Part shown: positions 56,645-64,000 of the stretch, piece by piece
How positions within the stretch are numbered: the first letter of the stretch is position 1
Layout: every line of letters starts with the position of its first letter
Assembly: GCF_000203915.1 (NCBI RefSeq)
Contig: NC_008390.1
Span: 2,728,001-2,792,000, forward strand
Source: Burkholderia ambifaria AMMD
Lineage (GTDB): Bacteria; Pseudomonadota; Gammaproteobacteria; Burkholderiales; Burkholderiaceae
Length of the DNA stretch: 64,000 bases
Reading direction: 5' to 3'
Program-made: the position numbers and the translations under genes
The notes under the pieces: model-generated
What the model was told of the DNA's origin: nothing
Databases searched by the model: none
Seen by the model: only the letters and a program-made list of their open reading frames with translations

Positions 56645-56729
56645 GCCCAGGTGGTGAAATTGGTAGACGCAGGGGACTCAAAATCCCCCGCCGCAAGGCG
56701 TGCCGGTTCGATTCCGGCCCTGGGCACCA
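56645..56729 (+). tRNA. tRNA-Leu (anticodon CAA)
   Basis: An 85-nt tRNA including an encoded CCA end. The acceptor stem GCCCAGG pairs with CCTGGGC, the anticodon arm GGGGA-CTCAAAA-TCCCC gives CAA (reads UUG), a long variable arm is present as in class II tRNAs, and the T arm is CCGGTTCGATTCCGG. Confidence 0.97.
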
Positions 56730-56757
56730 GCATTTCGCAGCGTCATGCGCTGCACTC

Positions 56758-56794
56758 GAAACCCGCGCAAGCTCGCTGCTTCGCGGGTTTTTTG
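56758..56794 (+). terminator. Terminator after tRNA-Leu
   Basis: AAACCCGCG-...-CGCGGGTTTTTTG, a 9-bp stem with six T residues. Confidence 0.88.
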
Positions 56795-56863
56795 TTTTTC
56801 GGCCGTGTGCCGCCGTTTCCGAGGTCCAAGCATCGTGATGAACGCGCGGCACGGAGGCAGGCC

Positions 56864-56974
56864 ATGTCGATGCGCACGATGTCATCCGCGCTCTGCCGCG
56901 GCGCGCTCGCGGTGGTGCTCGCCCTCGCGCTGGGCAGATGCGCCGTGCTGACCGCGCCGCCCGTGCCCAACTGA
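56864..56974 (+). CDS. Tiny putative lipoprotein, 36 aa
   Basis: A small frame with a signal peptide (SALCRGALAVVLALALGRC) and a lipobox-like LGRC, leaving a mature peptide of about 12 residues (CAVLTAPPVPN). GGAGG lies 7 bases before the ATG at 56864, which favours translation. No homologue is recognised, and such short frames occur by chance in GC-rich DNA. Confidence 0.4.
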   Translation: MSMRTMSSALCRGALAVVLALALGRCAVLTAPPVPN

Positions 56975-57055
56975 CCGGGGCCGCATGCGCCTTATCCCTT
57001 CCCCGACAACATCCCTCATCGCACCGAATGACCGGCCGCCTTGCGCGGTACACGT

Positions 57056-57958
57056 TCAGCCCGTCAGCTCCCGCACGAAATCGAGAAACACGCGCACCTT
57101 TGCGGAAACGAGATTCGACGCATGGTGATACGCGTAGAGCGGGAATGTCTCGTCCGCCCATTCCGGCAGCAGTTGCACCAGCCGCCCTTCCGCAAGGATG
57201 TCCCTCGCATAGAGCTCCAGCAGCTGCGCGACGCCCTCACCGCCGACGCATGCGCCCAACAGCGCCCCCGTATCGTTGACCGTCAGCCGCCCGGTGGCGT
57301 CGAACGGCACCACCTCGTCGCCGCGATGGAATTCCCATCCGTACGGACGGCCCGTCACCGGATCGCGAATCAGCACGCAGCGGTGCCCGTCCGCGAGATC
57401 CCGCGGGTGCCGCGGCTCGCCGTGACGCGCGACATAGGCCGCCGACGCGCAGGTCAGCACGTGCGTCTCCAGCAGCAGCCGCGCACGGTATGACGACGGC
57501 TCCGGAATGCCGAAACGCACCGCCACGTCGAACCCGTCGGCGACGAGGTCGCCCATCCGGTCGCGCACGCTGATCTCGACGGACAGCTCGGGGAAGCGGT
57601 CGAGGAATTCGGCCATCCTCGGCGCCAGCACGTAGTGGCCGAAGGTGCCGTCCACGTTGACCCGCAGCCGTCCCCTGACACGCGCCCGGGAACGGCCGGC
57701 GTCAACCGCCGCCTCCTCGATGCCGGCCAGCAGCGGCGCGACCGCCTCGTAGAAGCGCCGCCCCTCGTCGGTCAACGTGATCGCGCGCGCCGTCCGGTTG
57801 AAGATCCGGATGCCGACGCGCTCTTCCAGCCGCGCGACCGCGCGGCTCACCGCCGGCTGCGTCAACCCCATCGCCTCGCCCGCGCGCGCGAAGGTACCGG
57901 CCTCGATCACCGCCGAGAGCACACCGATACCGCTGAGGAGCCTGCTGTCGAATGCCAT
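57056..57958 (-). CDS. LysR-family regulator, divergent from SDR genes
   Basis: A 300-residue LysR regulator. The winged helix is LLSGIGVLSAVIEAGTFARAGEAMGLTQPAVSRAVARLEERVG; the effector domain has VRLNVDGTFGHYVLAP-like and FPELSVEISVRDRMGDLVADGFDVAVRFG segments typical of the short-chain dehydrogenase-linked subclass. It is divergent from the SDR at 58076. The spacer is unusually AT-rich and holds TGATCTGATCA (57981-57991), a possible operator. Confidence 0.92.
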   Translation of the reverse strand: MAFDSRLLSGIGVLSAVIEAGTFARAGEAMGLTQPAVSRAVARLEERVGIRIFNRTARAITLTDEGRRFYEAVAPLLAGIEEAAVDAGRSRARVRGRLRVNVDGTFGHYVLAPRMAEFLDRFPELSVEISVRDRMGDLVADGFDVAVRFGIPEPSSYRARLLLETHVLTCASAAYVARHGEPRHPRDLADGHRCVLIRDPVTGRPYGWEFHRGDEVVPFDATGRLTVNDTGALLGACVGGEGVAQLLELYARDILAEGRLVQLLPEWADETFPLYAYHHASNLVSAKVRVFLDFVRELTG

Positions 57959-58075
57959 GAGACATACTTTTAGTCATTCTTGATCTGATCATTATTCATT
58001 ATTTTTATTGACCGAGGAAGCCTACATTAGTCCTGTCGCCGGATCGCACGGCACTCACGAACCAAGGAGCAGGAC
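57959..58075. promoter_or_regulatory. AT-rich divergent promoter, LysR / SDR
   Basis: 117 bases with AT-rich core 57968-58010 (ATTATTCATTATTTTTATTG) and the near-palindrome TGATC-t-GATCA. Likely LysR binding site and overlapping promoters. Confidence 0.5.
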
Positions 58076-58813
58076 ATGAACGCATCGAAACAGGTCGCCC
58101 TCGTCACGGGCTCGTCGCGCGGCATCGGCGCGGAAATCGCCCGCCGCCTCGCCCGGGACGGCTTCCGGGTCGTCGTGAACTACGCGGGCGGCGCCGGCCC
58201 GGCGCGCGAAGTGGTCGACGCGATCGCCGCGAACGGCGGCGAGGCCATCGCGGTACAGGCGGACATCGCCGACCCGGCGGCGGTGGCCGCGCTGTTCGAT
58301 GCGGCCGAGCAGGCATTCGGACACATCGATGTGGTCGTCAACAGCGCGGGTGTGATGAAGCTCGGCGCGATCGCCGACTACGACGACACCACGTTCGACC
58401 AGACCGTCGCGATCAACCTCAAAGGCACCTTCAACGTCAGCCGCGAGGCGGCAAAGCGCGTGCGCCACGGCGGCCGCATCGTCAACCTGTCGTCGACGAT
58501 GGTGGGCGTGCGTCTGCCCACCTACGGCGTGTACGTTGCGACCAAGGCAGCCGTCGAGGGACTGACGCAGGTCCTCGCGCAGGAAATGCGCGGCCGCGGC
58601 ATCAGCGTGAACGCCGTCGCGCCGGGGCCGGTCGCGACCGAGCTGTTCCTGGAGGGCAAGAGCCCCGAGCAGGTCGATCGCCTGGCGAAGATGAACCCGC
58701 TCGAGCGGCTGGGCCAGCCCGCGGACATCGCCGGCGTCGTCGCGTTCCTCGCCGGCCCCGACGGCGCGTGGGTCAACGGCCAGATCCTGCGCGCCAACGG
58801 CGGCATGTGCTGA
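58076..58813 (+). CDS. Short-chain dehydrogenase/reductase
   Basis: A 245-residue classical SDR. Cofactor motif TGSSRGIGAE near residue 12, NSAG near residue 89, catalytic Ser in VNLSSTM (near 138) and Y-x-x-x-K as YVATKAA (near 151). FabG-like overall (GPVATELF; final GQILRANGGMC). The basic residue after the Gly motif and RVVVNYAGG suggest NADPH use. It is followed 74 bases later by a second SDR, both facing away from the LysR gene that probably controls them. Confidence 0.92.
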   Translation: MNASKQVALVTGSSRGIGAEIARRLARDGFRVVVNYAGGAGPAREVVDAIAANGGEAIAVQADIADPAAVAALFDAAEQAFGHIDVVVNSAGVMKLGAIADYDDTTFDQTVAINLKGTFNVSREAAKRVRHGGRIVNLSSTMVGVRLPTYGVYVATKAAVEGLTQVLAQEMRGRGISVNAVAPGPVATELFLEGKSPEQVDRLAKMNPLERLGQPADIAGVVAFLAGPDGAWVNGQILRANGGMC

Positions 58814-58887
58814 CCGACGCAGGAACCGCGCACACCAGACTAGGGCCGCCCGCCGGGGCCGCCCCACCCGCTTGCAGGAGATCGATC

Positions 58888-59787
58888 ATGAAGGAAGTCA
58901 TTCTCGTCACCGGCGCGTCCAGCGGCTTCGGCCTGCTGACGGCCCAGGCGCTCGCCCGCGCCGGCCATACGGTCTATGCGTCGATGCGCGAGAGCGCCGG
59001 GCGCAATGCGCCGCGCGTCGCCGCCATCGCCGACTACGCACGCGAGCACGGCGTCGACCTGCGCACCGTCGAACTCGACGTCGGCGACGACGCATCCGTC
59101 GCCGCCGCGATCGAGCGCGTGATCGCGGACAACGGCCGCCTCGACATCGTCGTCCACAATGCCGGCCACATGGTGTTCGGCCCGGCGGAAGCGTTCACGC
59201 CCGATCAGCTGGCGCGGCTCTACGACATCAACGTCGTGTCCACGCAGCGCGTGAACCGGGCCGTGCTGCCGCACCTGCGCAGCCGGGGCCGCGGCCTGCT
59301 CGTGTGGGTGTCGTCCTCGTCGGCGCGCGGCGGCACGCCGCCGTTCCTCGCACCCTACTTCGCCGCGAAGGCCGCGATGGATTCGCTCGCGGTGTCCTAT
59401 GCGGCCGAGCTCGCGCGCTGGGGCATCGAAACATCGATCGTCGTACCGGGCGCGTTCACCCACGGCACGAATCACTTCGCCCACGCGGGCAAGCCGGCCG
59501 ATGCGGCGGTGCAGGCCGCGTACGACGACGGCCCCTACGCGAGGGTCGCCGAGCAGGCGTTGCAAGGCCTCACCGCACTCGAGCCCGCGGACGCCGATGC
59601 CGCCACCGTCGCGACGGCGATCGTCGACATCGTCGCCGCGCCGTCAGGCAAGCGCCCGTACCGCGTATTCGTCGATCCGTCGCAGGACGGCGCGGAGGAA
59701 GTGTTCCGTATTGGCGATCGCATTCGCCGCGAGATGTTCCGCAACATCGGACTCGCCGACCTGCTCGCGCCCCGCGTCGGCAACTGA
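58888..59787 (+). CDS. Second short-chain dehydrogenase/reductase
   Basis: A 299-residue SDR. TGASSGFGLLTAQALA is the cofactor site, HNAGHM replaces NNAG, and catalytic Ser/Tyr/Lys are in VWVSSSSARGG and PYFAAKAAMDS. About 50 C-terminal residues beyond the core (PYRVFVDPSQDGAEEVF...) are shared with larger SDRs of unknown substrate. The ATG at 58888 has AGGAG 10 bases upstream. Probably co-transcribed with the preceding SDR. Confidence 0.92.
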   Translation: MKEVILVTGASSGFGLLTAQALARAGHTVYASMRESAGRNAPRVAAIADYAREHGVDLRTVELDVGDDASVAAAIERVIADNGRLDIVVHNAGHMVFGPAEAFTPDQLARLYDINVVSTQRVNRAVLPHLRSRGRGLLVWVSSSSARGGTPPFLAPYFAAKAAMDSLAVSYAAELARWGIETSIVVPGAFTHGTNHFAHAGKPADAAVQAAYDDGPYARVAEQALQGLTALEPADADAATVATAIVDIVAAPSGKRPYRVFVDPSQDGAEEVFRIGDRIRREMFRNIGLADLLAPRVGN

Positions 59788-59818
59788 TCGCGCCGCGCGC
59801 CGGGCCGGCCGGCGCGCA

Positions 59819-60709
59819 TCAGTCTCGCTCGCAGAATCCGAGGATTGCCTCCGCGACCGCGGCCGGCGCCTCCCGCTGTGGAAAGTGCCCCACGCCGTCC
59901 AGCACCTGTCGCGCGTAGCGTCCCGTGAAGAACCGCTCGCGCCCGGCCGAGCTGTCCGGGTGATTGCAGGCATCCGCGCCGCCATGCAGCACCAGCGTCG
60001 GCACCGACAGCCGCGGCGCCGGGTTCAGCCGCGCGTCGTCCTCCGCATAGGCCGGCGTGCCGGGCGCGAAGCCCCACCGCTGCCGGTACGAATGCAGCAC
60101 GACGTCGATCCAGTCGGGCCCGTCGAACGCGGTGGCAGCTGCGTCGAATTCCGCATCGCGGTACCAGCCCGGCGGCGACCACGTATCCCACATCAGGCGC
60201 GCGAACGCGCGCCGGTCGTCGCGCAACGCCTGCTCGCCGCGCGGCGTCGCCATGAACCAGTGATACCAGTAATTGCGCGCCTGCAGCAGCGACAGCGGCT
60301 GCGCGGGATCGTTGGTGCCGTAGCCGACCGACAGCATCACCAGGTGCGACGCGACGCCGTCGCGCAGCCCGCATGCGTTCGCGACCGCGCGGGCGCCCCA
60401 GTCGTGTCCGACCAGCACGGGCCGCTCGAGGCCGAGCACGTCGACGAATTCCAGCACGTCGCGCCCGAGCGCCGCGAGCTGGCCGCTGCGCGGCGCCGTC
60501 GTATCGCGAAAACGGGTCGGCGCGAAGCCGCGCAGCGCGGGCGCGAGCACGCGGTAGCCGCGGACAGCCAGCGCCTGCGCGACCGTCTCCCAGCCGACCG
60601 GGCTGTCCGGCCAGCCGTGCAGCAACACGGCCACGCGTTCGCCGCGCGGATTCCATTCGAGATAGGCGAGTTCGAGCGACGCGGTCGTCGCGAATCGATA
60701 AGCAGTCAT
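59819..60709 (-). CDS. Alpha/beta hydrolase, epoxide-hydrolase-like
   Basis: A 296-residue alpha/beta hydrolase. The oxyanion motif is VLLHGWPDSPVGW (HGxP), the nucleophile elbow VLVGHDWGARA has Asp rather than Ser, as in epoxide hydrolases and haloalkane dehalogenases, and the catalytic His is in DGVGHFPQREAP near the C terminus. Substrate unknown. It converges on the SDR pair and is divergent from a LysR gene at 60814. Confidence 0.92.
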   Translation of the reverse strand: MTAYRFATTASLELAYLEWNPRGERVAVLLHGWPDSPVGWETVAQALAVRGYRVLAPALRGFAPTRFRDTTAPRSGQLAALGRDVLEFVDVLGLERPVLVGHDWGARAVANACGLRDGVASHLVMLSVGYGTNDPAQPLSLLQARNYWYHWFMATPRGEQALRDDRRAFARLMWDTWSPPGWYRDAEFDAAATAFDGPDWIDVVLHSYRQRWGFAPGTPAYAEDDARLNPAPRLSVPTLVLHGGADACNHPDSSAGRERFFTGRYARQVLDGVGHFPQREAPAAVAEAILGFCERD

Positions 60710-60813
60710 CGTGCACTCCGGTGAGTCGTCTGAAGGTCGATGGTAGACCCGCCTCTCATCACGATTCGCGGCGTATCATGATCCATTCTTCGAATATCGC
60801 GTTGAATCGACCC

Positions 60814-61707
60814 ATGGAACCAACCGATCGCGCATCGACCGCGCTCGACATCGCGCTGTTGCGCACCTTCCTCGAAGTCGTCGACAGCCGCGGCTTCGCG
60901 CCGGCCGCTGAGCGCCTCGCGCTGACGCCGTCCGCGGTCAGCGGCCACATCAAGCGGCTCGAGCAGGCAGCCGGCACGGTGCTGCTCGCGCGCACCACGC
61001 GCCGCGTCGCGCTCACGCCGGCCGGCGACACGCTGTACGCGTACGCGCGCAACATCGTCGACATGGAGCGCGAAGTGCGTGCCCGGCTGCGCGGCGCGCC
61101 CGCGCATGGCCGGCTGCGCGTCGGCGCGTCGGAGGACTTCGCGGGCACGTGGCTGCCGCAGGTGTTGCGCACGTTCCGCGACAACCATCCGCGCACGTCG
61201 ATCGAACTGAAGGTCGGGATCACCGCGTCGCTGCTGCGCGAGCAAGCGCTGGGCCGGCTCGACGTCGTGTTCGGCAAGCAATGCCGGCAGGTCGACGCAC
61301 CGGGCGAACTGCTATGGGAAGAGCCGCTCGTGTGGGCGTTCGCGTCGGATACGGCGCTCGATGCCGAGGGCGACGTGCCGCTCGCGCTGTTTCCGGAGCC
61401 GTGCGTGTACCGGGAAGCCGCGGTGTCCGCGCTCGCCGCCGCGCTGCGGCCGTTTCGCGTGCTGTTCGAAAGCGGCAGCATGGCCGGGTGCGTATCGGCC
61501 GCGCTCGCCGGCTTCGCGGTCACGGCGCTCGCGCGCAGCCAGTTGCGCGACGGGCTGCGCGCATGCGGGCCCGACGACGGCCTGCCGACGCTGCCGGCCG
61601 CGCGCTTTCATGCGTTCGCGTCGAAGCCCGACGGTGCGGCAGCCGCGCTGATCGACGCGGTGCGGGCCACCGGGCGCAGCCGGCAGTTCGCCGTGCGGTC
61701 CGGCTGA
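60814..61707 (+). CDS. LysR-family regulator, divergent from hydrolase
   Basis: A 297-residue LysR regulator with winged helix LDIALLRTFLEVVDSRGFAPAAERLALTPSAVSGHIKRLEQAAG and effector domain (RLRVGASEDFAGTWLPQVLRTFRDNHPR). Divergence from the epoxide-hydrolase-like gene (104 bases) suggests it controls that gene. An ATG at 60778 would add 12 residues; 60814 matches family length better. Confidence 0.9.
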   Translation: MEPTDRASTALDIALLRTFLEVVDSRGFAPAAERLALTPSAVSGHIKRLEQAAGTVLLARTTRRVALTPAGDTLYAYARNIVDMEREVRARLRGAPAHGRLRVGASEDFAGTWLPQVLRTFRDNHPRTSIELKVGITASLLREQALGRLDVVFGKQCRQVDAPGELLWEEPLVWAFASDTALDAEGDVPLALFPEPCVYREAAVSALAAALRPFRVLFESGSMAGCVSAALAGFAVTALARSQLRDGLRACGPDDGLPTLPAARFHAFASKPDGAAAALIDAVRATGRSRQFAVRSG

Positions 61708-61789
61708 ACATGCACGCTGCGACCGCGACACCCGTCGACAAGCTCGCCCCTGCCGATTTCGGTCGGCGCAGGCAAACGCGGCGCCCTTT

Positions 61790-62719
61790 TCAGGCGCCGC
61801 GCGCGGCCGCGCCCGTGTCGTTCAGCGCATTCGCCATCAACTCCCCGAACCACTCGATGAACGCATTGAGCCGCCGCGACCGGTGCCGGCGATGCGGATA
61901 CACGGCCGATACGTCCATCGGCGCGGCGCGATGGCCGGGCATCACCTCGACCAGCGCGCCGCTGTCGAGCAGGTGCGCGACGTCGAAGCGCGGAATCTGG
62001 ATCAGCCCCATCCCGGCGATGCAGCTCGCGATATAGGTTTCGGCGTTGTTGACGATCACGCGGCTCGGCAGCGTCAGCGTGTGCTGCCCGCCGTCCGCGC
62101 AGTATTCCCAGCCGAGTTCGCGCCCGGTCGTCGGCGACGCATAGCCGATCGCCCAGTGTCCGTGCGCGAGCGCATCCGGATGCTCGGGCACGCCGCATTC
62201 GCGCAGGTAGTCGGGGCTCGCGCAGTTGATCAGCACGAACTGCCCGAGCGGCCGCACGACGAGGCTGCTGTCCGCGAGCCGTCCGACCCGGATCGCGCAG
62301 TCGACACCCTCCTGCACGAGATCGATCGTGCGGTCCGTCGAGCCGAGCGACAGCTGTAGCTTCGGGTGGCGGCGAAACAGCGACGGCAGTGCCGGCGCGA
62401 TCACGCGGCGCGCGATCCGGCTCGGCGCATCGACGTTCAGCCGCCCGACCACGTCGCGATCGCGACGCCGGAACAGCCGGTCGAGTTCGTCGGCTTCCGC
62501 GAGCAGGCGCCGACCGCGCTCGAGCAGCAGCGCGCCGTCGGCGGTCAGCTGAACCTGTCGCGTCGTGCGGTGCAACAGGCGCGTGCCGAGCGCCGTCTCG
62601 AGTTGCTGGACAGCGGCCGATACGGTCGCGCGCGGCACGTCGAGCGCATGCGCGGCCTTGATGAAGCTGCCCATCTCGGCAACCTGAAGGAAGATTCTGA
62701 CCTGGTCCAGCTTGTCCAT
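61790..62719 (-). CDS. LysR-family regulator downstream of SDR
   Basis: A 309-residue LysR regulator: MDKLDQVRIFLQVAEMGSFIKAAHALDVPRATVSAAVQQLETALG, then the effector domain with GRLNVDAPSRIARRVIAPALPSLFRRHPKLQL. Unlike the other LysR genes here it is on the same strand as the neighbouring SDR and downstream of it. A terminator-like hairpin between them suggests separate transcription. Starts further upstream (to 62839) are not conserved. Confidence 0.9.
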   Translation of the reverse strand: MDKLDQVRIFLQVAEMGSFIKAAHALDVPRATVSAAVQQLETALGTRLLHRTTRQVQLTADGALLLERGRRLLAEADELDRLFRRRDRDVVGRLNVDAPSRIARRVIAPALPSLFRRHPKLQLSLGSTDRTIDLVQEGVDCAIRVGRLADSSLVVRPLGQFVLINCASPDYLRECGVPEHPDALAHGHWAIGYASPTTGRELGWEYCADGGQHTLTLPSRVIVNNAETYIASCIAGMGLIQIPRFDVAHLLDSGALVEVMPGHRAAPMDVSAVYPHRRHRSRRLNAFIEWFGELMANALNDTGAAARGA

Positions 62720-62792
62720 CGGAGCAAAACGTAGGTTCGGACGACCGTCGCCGGCACCCGCCGCATGGCGCGGCCGAGTTCGAGGGCACAGG

Positions 62793-62826
62793 AAAAGAGG
62801 GCGCGCGGCTTGGTGGCCGCGCGCCC
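62793..62826 (-). terminator. Terminator of the last SDR gene
   Basis: On the minus strand GGGCGCGCGGC-caccaa-GCCGCGCGCCC is followed by TCTTTTCC. Confidence 0.65.
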
Positions 62827-62894
62827 GTCCATTGTCCATGCAAACGGTCCATTGCGGGCGGCCGCGCGCACGCGGCGCCCGCCGGCACGGCCCG

Positions 62895-63668
62895 TTACTT
62901 GGTCGTATAGCCGCCGTTGATCAGGATCGTCTGGCCGGTTATCCACCAGCCGTCGGTCACGAGATGACGGATGAACGGCACGACGTCCTCGATGTCGGTG
63001 AGGCCCGTCTTGCTGAACGGCGACAGCGCGGCCGCCGTCTTGTGATACGCGACCGCGTCGGCGCCTTCGGCCGGATAGAAGAACGGCGTGTCCATCGGAC
63101 CCGGCCCGACCGCCGTCACCGAGATGCCGCGCGCGCCGTACTCCTTCGACGCGGCGCGCGTGAAGTGCTCGACCGGCGCCTTCGACCCTTCGTAGGCCGC
63201 ATAGAACGGCGTGAACGCGCCGAGCAGCGACGTCACGAGCGTGACGAGCTTGCCGTGATCCTCGAGGTGCCGCCCCGCCTCCTTGATGAAGAAGAACGCC
63301 GACTTGCTGTTCACCGCGAACATCTCGTCGTATTCGGCCTCGGAGATGTCGGTGAACGGCTTCTTCAGCACCTTGCCGACGGTATTGATCGCGATGTCGA
63401 TCTTGCCGAAGCGCTGCTTCGCGTCGTCGAACAGCTTCTCGACTGCAGCGGCCGTCGTGAGGTCGGCCTGGAACGTCGCGGCCTGCGCGCCGGCCGCCCG
63501 CACGGCGGCAGCCGTCTCTTCGGCCTGCGCCTGCGACGCCGCGCTGTTGTAGTGAATCGCCACCGCCTTCGCGCCGTGGCCGGCCAGGTCCCGGGCGATC
63601 AGGCCACCGAGATTCTTGGCGCCGCCTGCGATCAGGACGACCTTGTCTGCGAGCGTGTGAGTGGCCAC
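62895..63668 (-). CDS. Short-chain dehydrogenase/reductase
   Basis: A 257-residue SDR. The cofactor motif is IAGGAKNLGGLIARDLA, slightly divergent from TGxxxGxG; NTVG takes the place of NNAG; catalytic residues are in LVTSLLGAF (Ser) and YAAYEGSKAPVEHF (Tyr, Lys). It ends GQTILINGGYTTK, as in FabG-like enzymes. GAAAGGAGTC lies just before the ATG at 63668. It is probably monocistronic with its own terminator. Confidence 0.91.
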   Translation of the reverse strand: MATHTLADKVVLIAGGAKNLGGLIARDLAGHGAKAVAIHYNSAASQAQAEETAAAVRAAGAQAATFQADLTTAAAVEKLFDDAKQRFGKIDIAINTVGKVLKKPFTDISEAEYDEMFAVNSKSAFFFIKEAGRHLEDHGKLVTLVTSLLGAFTPFYAAYEGSKAPVEHFTRAASKEYGARGISVTAVGPGPMDTPFFYPAEGADAVAYHKTAAALSPFSKTGLTDIEDVVPFIRHLVTDGWWITGQTILINGGYTTK

Positions 63669-63982
63669 GGTTGACTCCTTTCAGCGTTGAATGAGCTAGG
63701 AGTGTAGGCACGCACGACGCGACGGTCAGCCGGGCACGGCTGGATGAATTATCCAGAAAAACGATCCAATCATTCGGCCGGAATGGTGGGCTGCCGCAAA
63801 GACGGCGTCCGGTCGATCTGTCCGACGCGACACGCTAGCGGCGGCGGCCTGCCGGCTCAACAGCAGCGAATCGAATGGCATGACTTTCCGTGAAGAATGA
63901 CCGCGCACAGAGCACCGGGAGCTTCCCGGTGCGAGCGCGTTCGTGCCGGTGCCGCCCCGCCGCTTGATAGAATGCGCGCGCT
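63669..63982. other. Intergenic region before a gene at the window edge
   Basis: 314 bases without a convincing gene. The 60-codon minus frame at 63726-63908 has no ribosome binding site or family resemblance. GATAGAAT near 63966-63973 is a -10 candidate for the gene beginning at 63983. Confidence 0.5.
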
Positions 63983-64000
63983 ATGGATCTCGAAAGCATT
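63983..64000 (+). CDS. Start of a gene cut by the window edge
   Basis: Six codons, MDLESI, from an ATG about 10 bases after a TAGAAT -10-like box. Too short to identify; a leaderless or very short-leader transcript is possible, or the ATG is fortuitous. Confidence 0.3.

Noticed and set aside
63726..63908. 60-codon minus-strand frame near the right edge
   Set aside because: No ribosome binding site, signal or family resemblance.

Overview
The window is high-GC DNA with a dense, operon-rich layout that looks like chromosome 1 of a Burkholderia, most likely a Burkholderia cepacia complex species. The evidence is gene order and protein resemblance: panC-panD with scpA and a DUF3460 gene, zapA followed by a 6S RNA, tamA/tamB next to metG, pepA-holC divergent from lptFG, and a cysI-DUF934-cysHDN sulfur cluster divergent from cysB. 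No integrase, transposase, phage gene or CRISPR array is visible.

Layout. 0-4.8 kb: C-terminal bulk of a fimbrial usher (5' end outside the window), argH and a HAD phosphatase. 4.9-10.6 kb, minus strand: dcd, a large PLP amino-acid decarboxylase and a two-repeat LprI-like secreted protein; then a degenerate Cu/Zn-SOD-like lipoprotein and the Mrp/ApbC Fe-S carrier. 10.9-14.1 kb, plus: OmpA-like lipoprotein and metG. 14.2-20.2 kb, minus: tamA-tamB. 20.4-23.0 kb, plus: DUF3460, scpA, panC, panD. 23.2-24.7 kb, minus: orphan ParA, DoxX, a 46-aa secreted peptide. 24.8-35.2 kb: a late-stage cobalamin assembly and uptake locus. cobQ is on minus and cobU-cobD-cobC-btuF run on plus. A minus-strand unit, btuC-btuD-cobT-cobS-cobC phosphatase, is preceded by a cobalamin riboswitch.

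35.4-38.9 kb: a coiled-coil protein and zapA, 6S RNA, an EVE-domain protein, a SIMPL protein and lgt. 39-42.2 kb: LysR divergent from ilvD, then a small cytochrome c. 42.3-47.8 kb: DUF2486, holC and pepA (minus) opposite lptF-lptG-sirB/cbiX (plus). 47.9-55.2 kb: uroporphyrinogen-III methyltransferase, cysN, cysD, cysH, DUF934 and cysI, divergent from cysB; this set covers sulfate to sulfide and part of siroheme supply. 55.4-56.7 kb: an amino-acid ABC binding protein and tRNA-Leu(CAA). 56.8-63.7 kb: a more accessory stretch of LysR regulators, short-chain dehydrogenases and an epoxide-hydrolase-like enzyme. The last 18 bases appear to start a further gene.

Most notable points. (1) Between the cobalamin riboswitch and btuC, where a btuB receptor gene would be expected, there is only a frameshifted remnant of a TonB-dependent receptor. 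It is interrupted by a 64-bp, 63/64-identical duplication of the btuC start. (2) The SOD-family lipoprotein has lost most metal ligands and the active-site arginine. (3) The usher carries a long Pro-Val repeat just after its signal peptide. (4) The LprI-like protein appears to be a tandem duplication of the domain. I did not find a clearly new multi-gene defence or metabolic system. The remodelled riboswitch-btuB-btuC locus is the strongest unusual signal.
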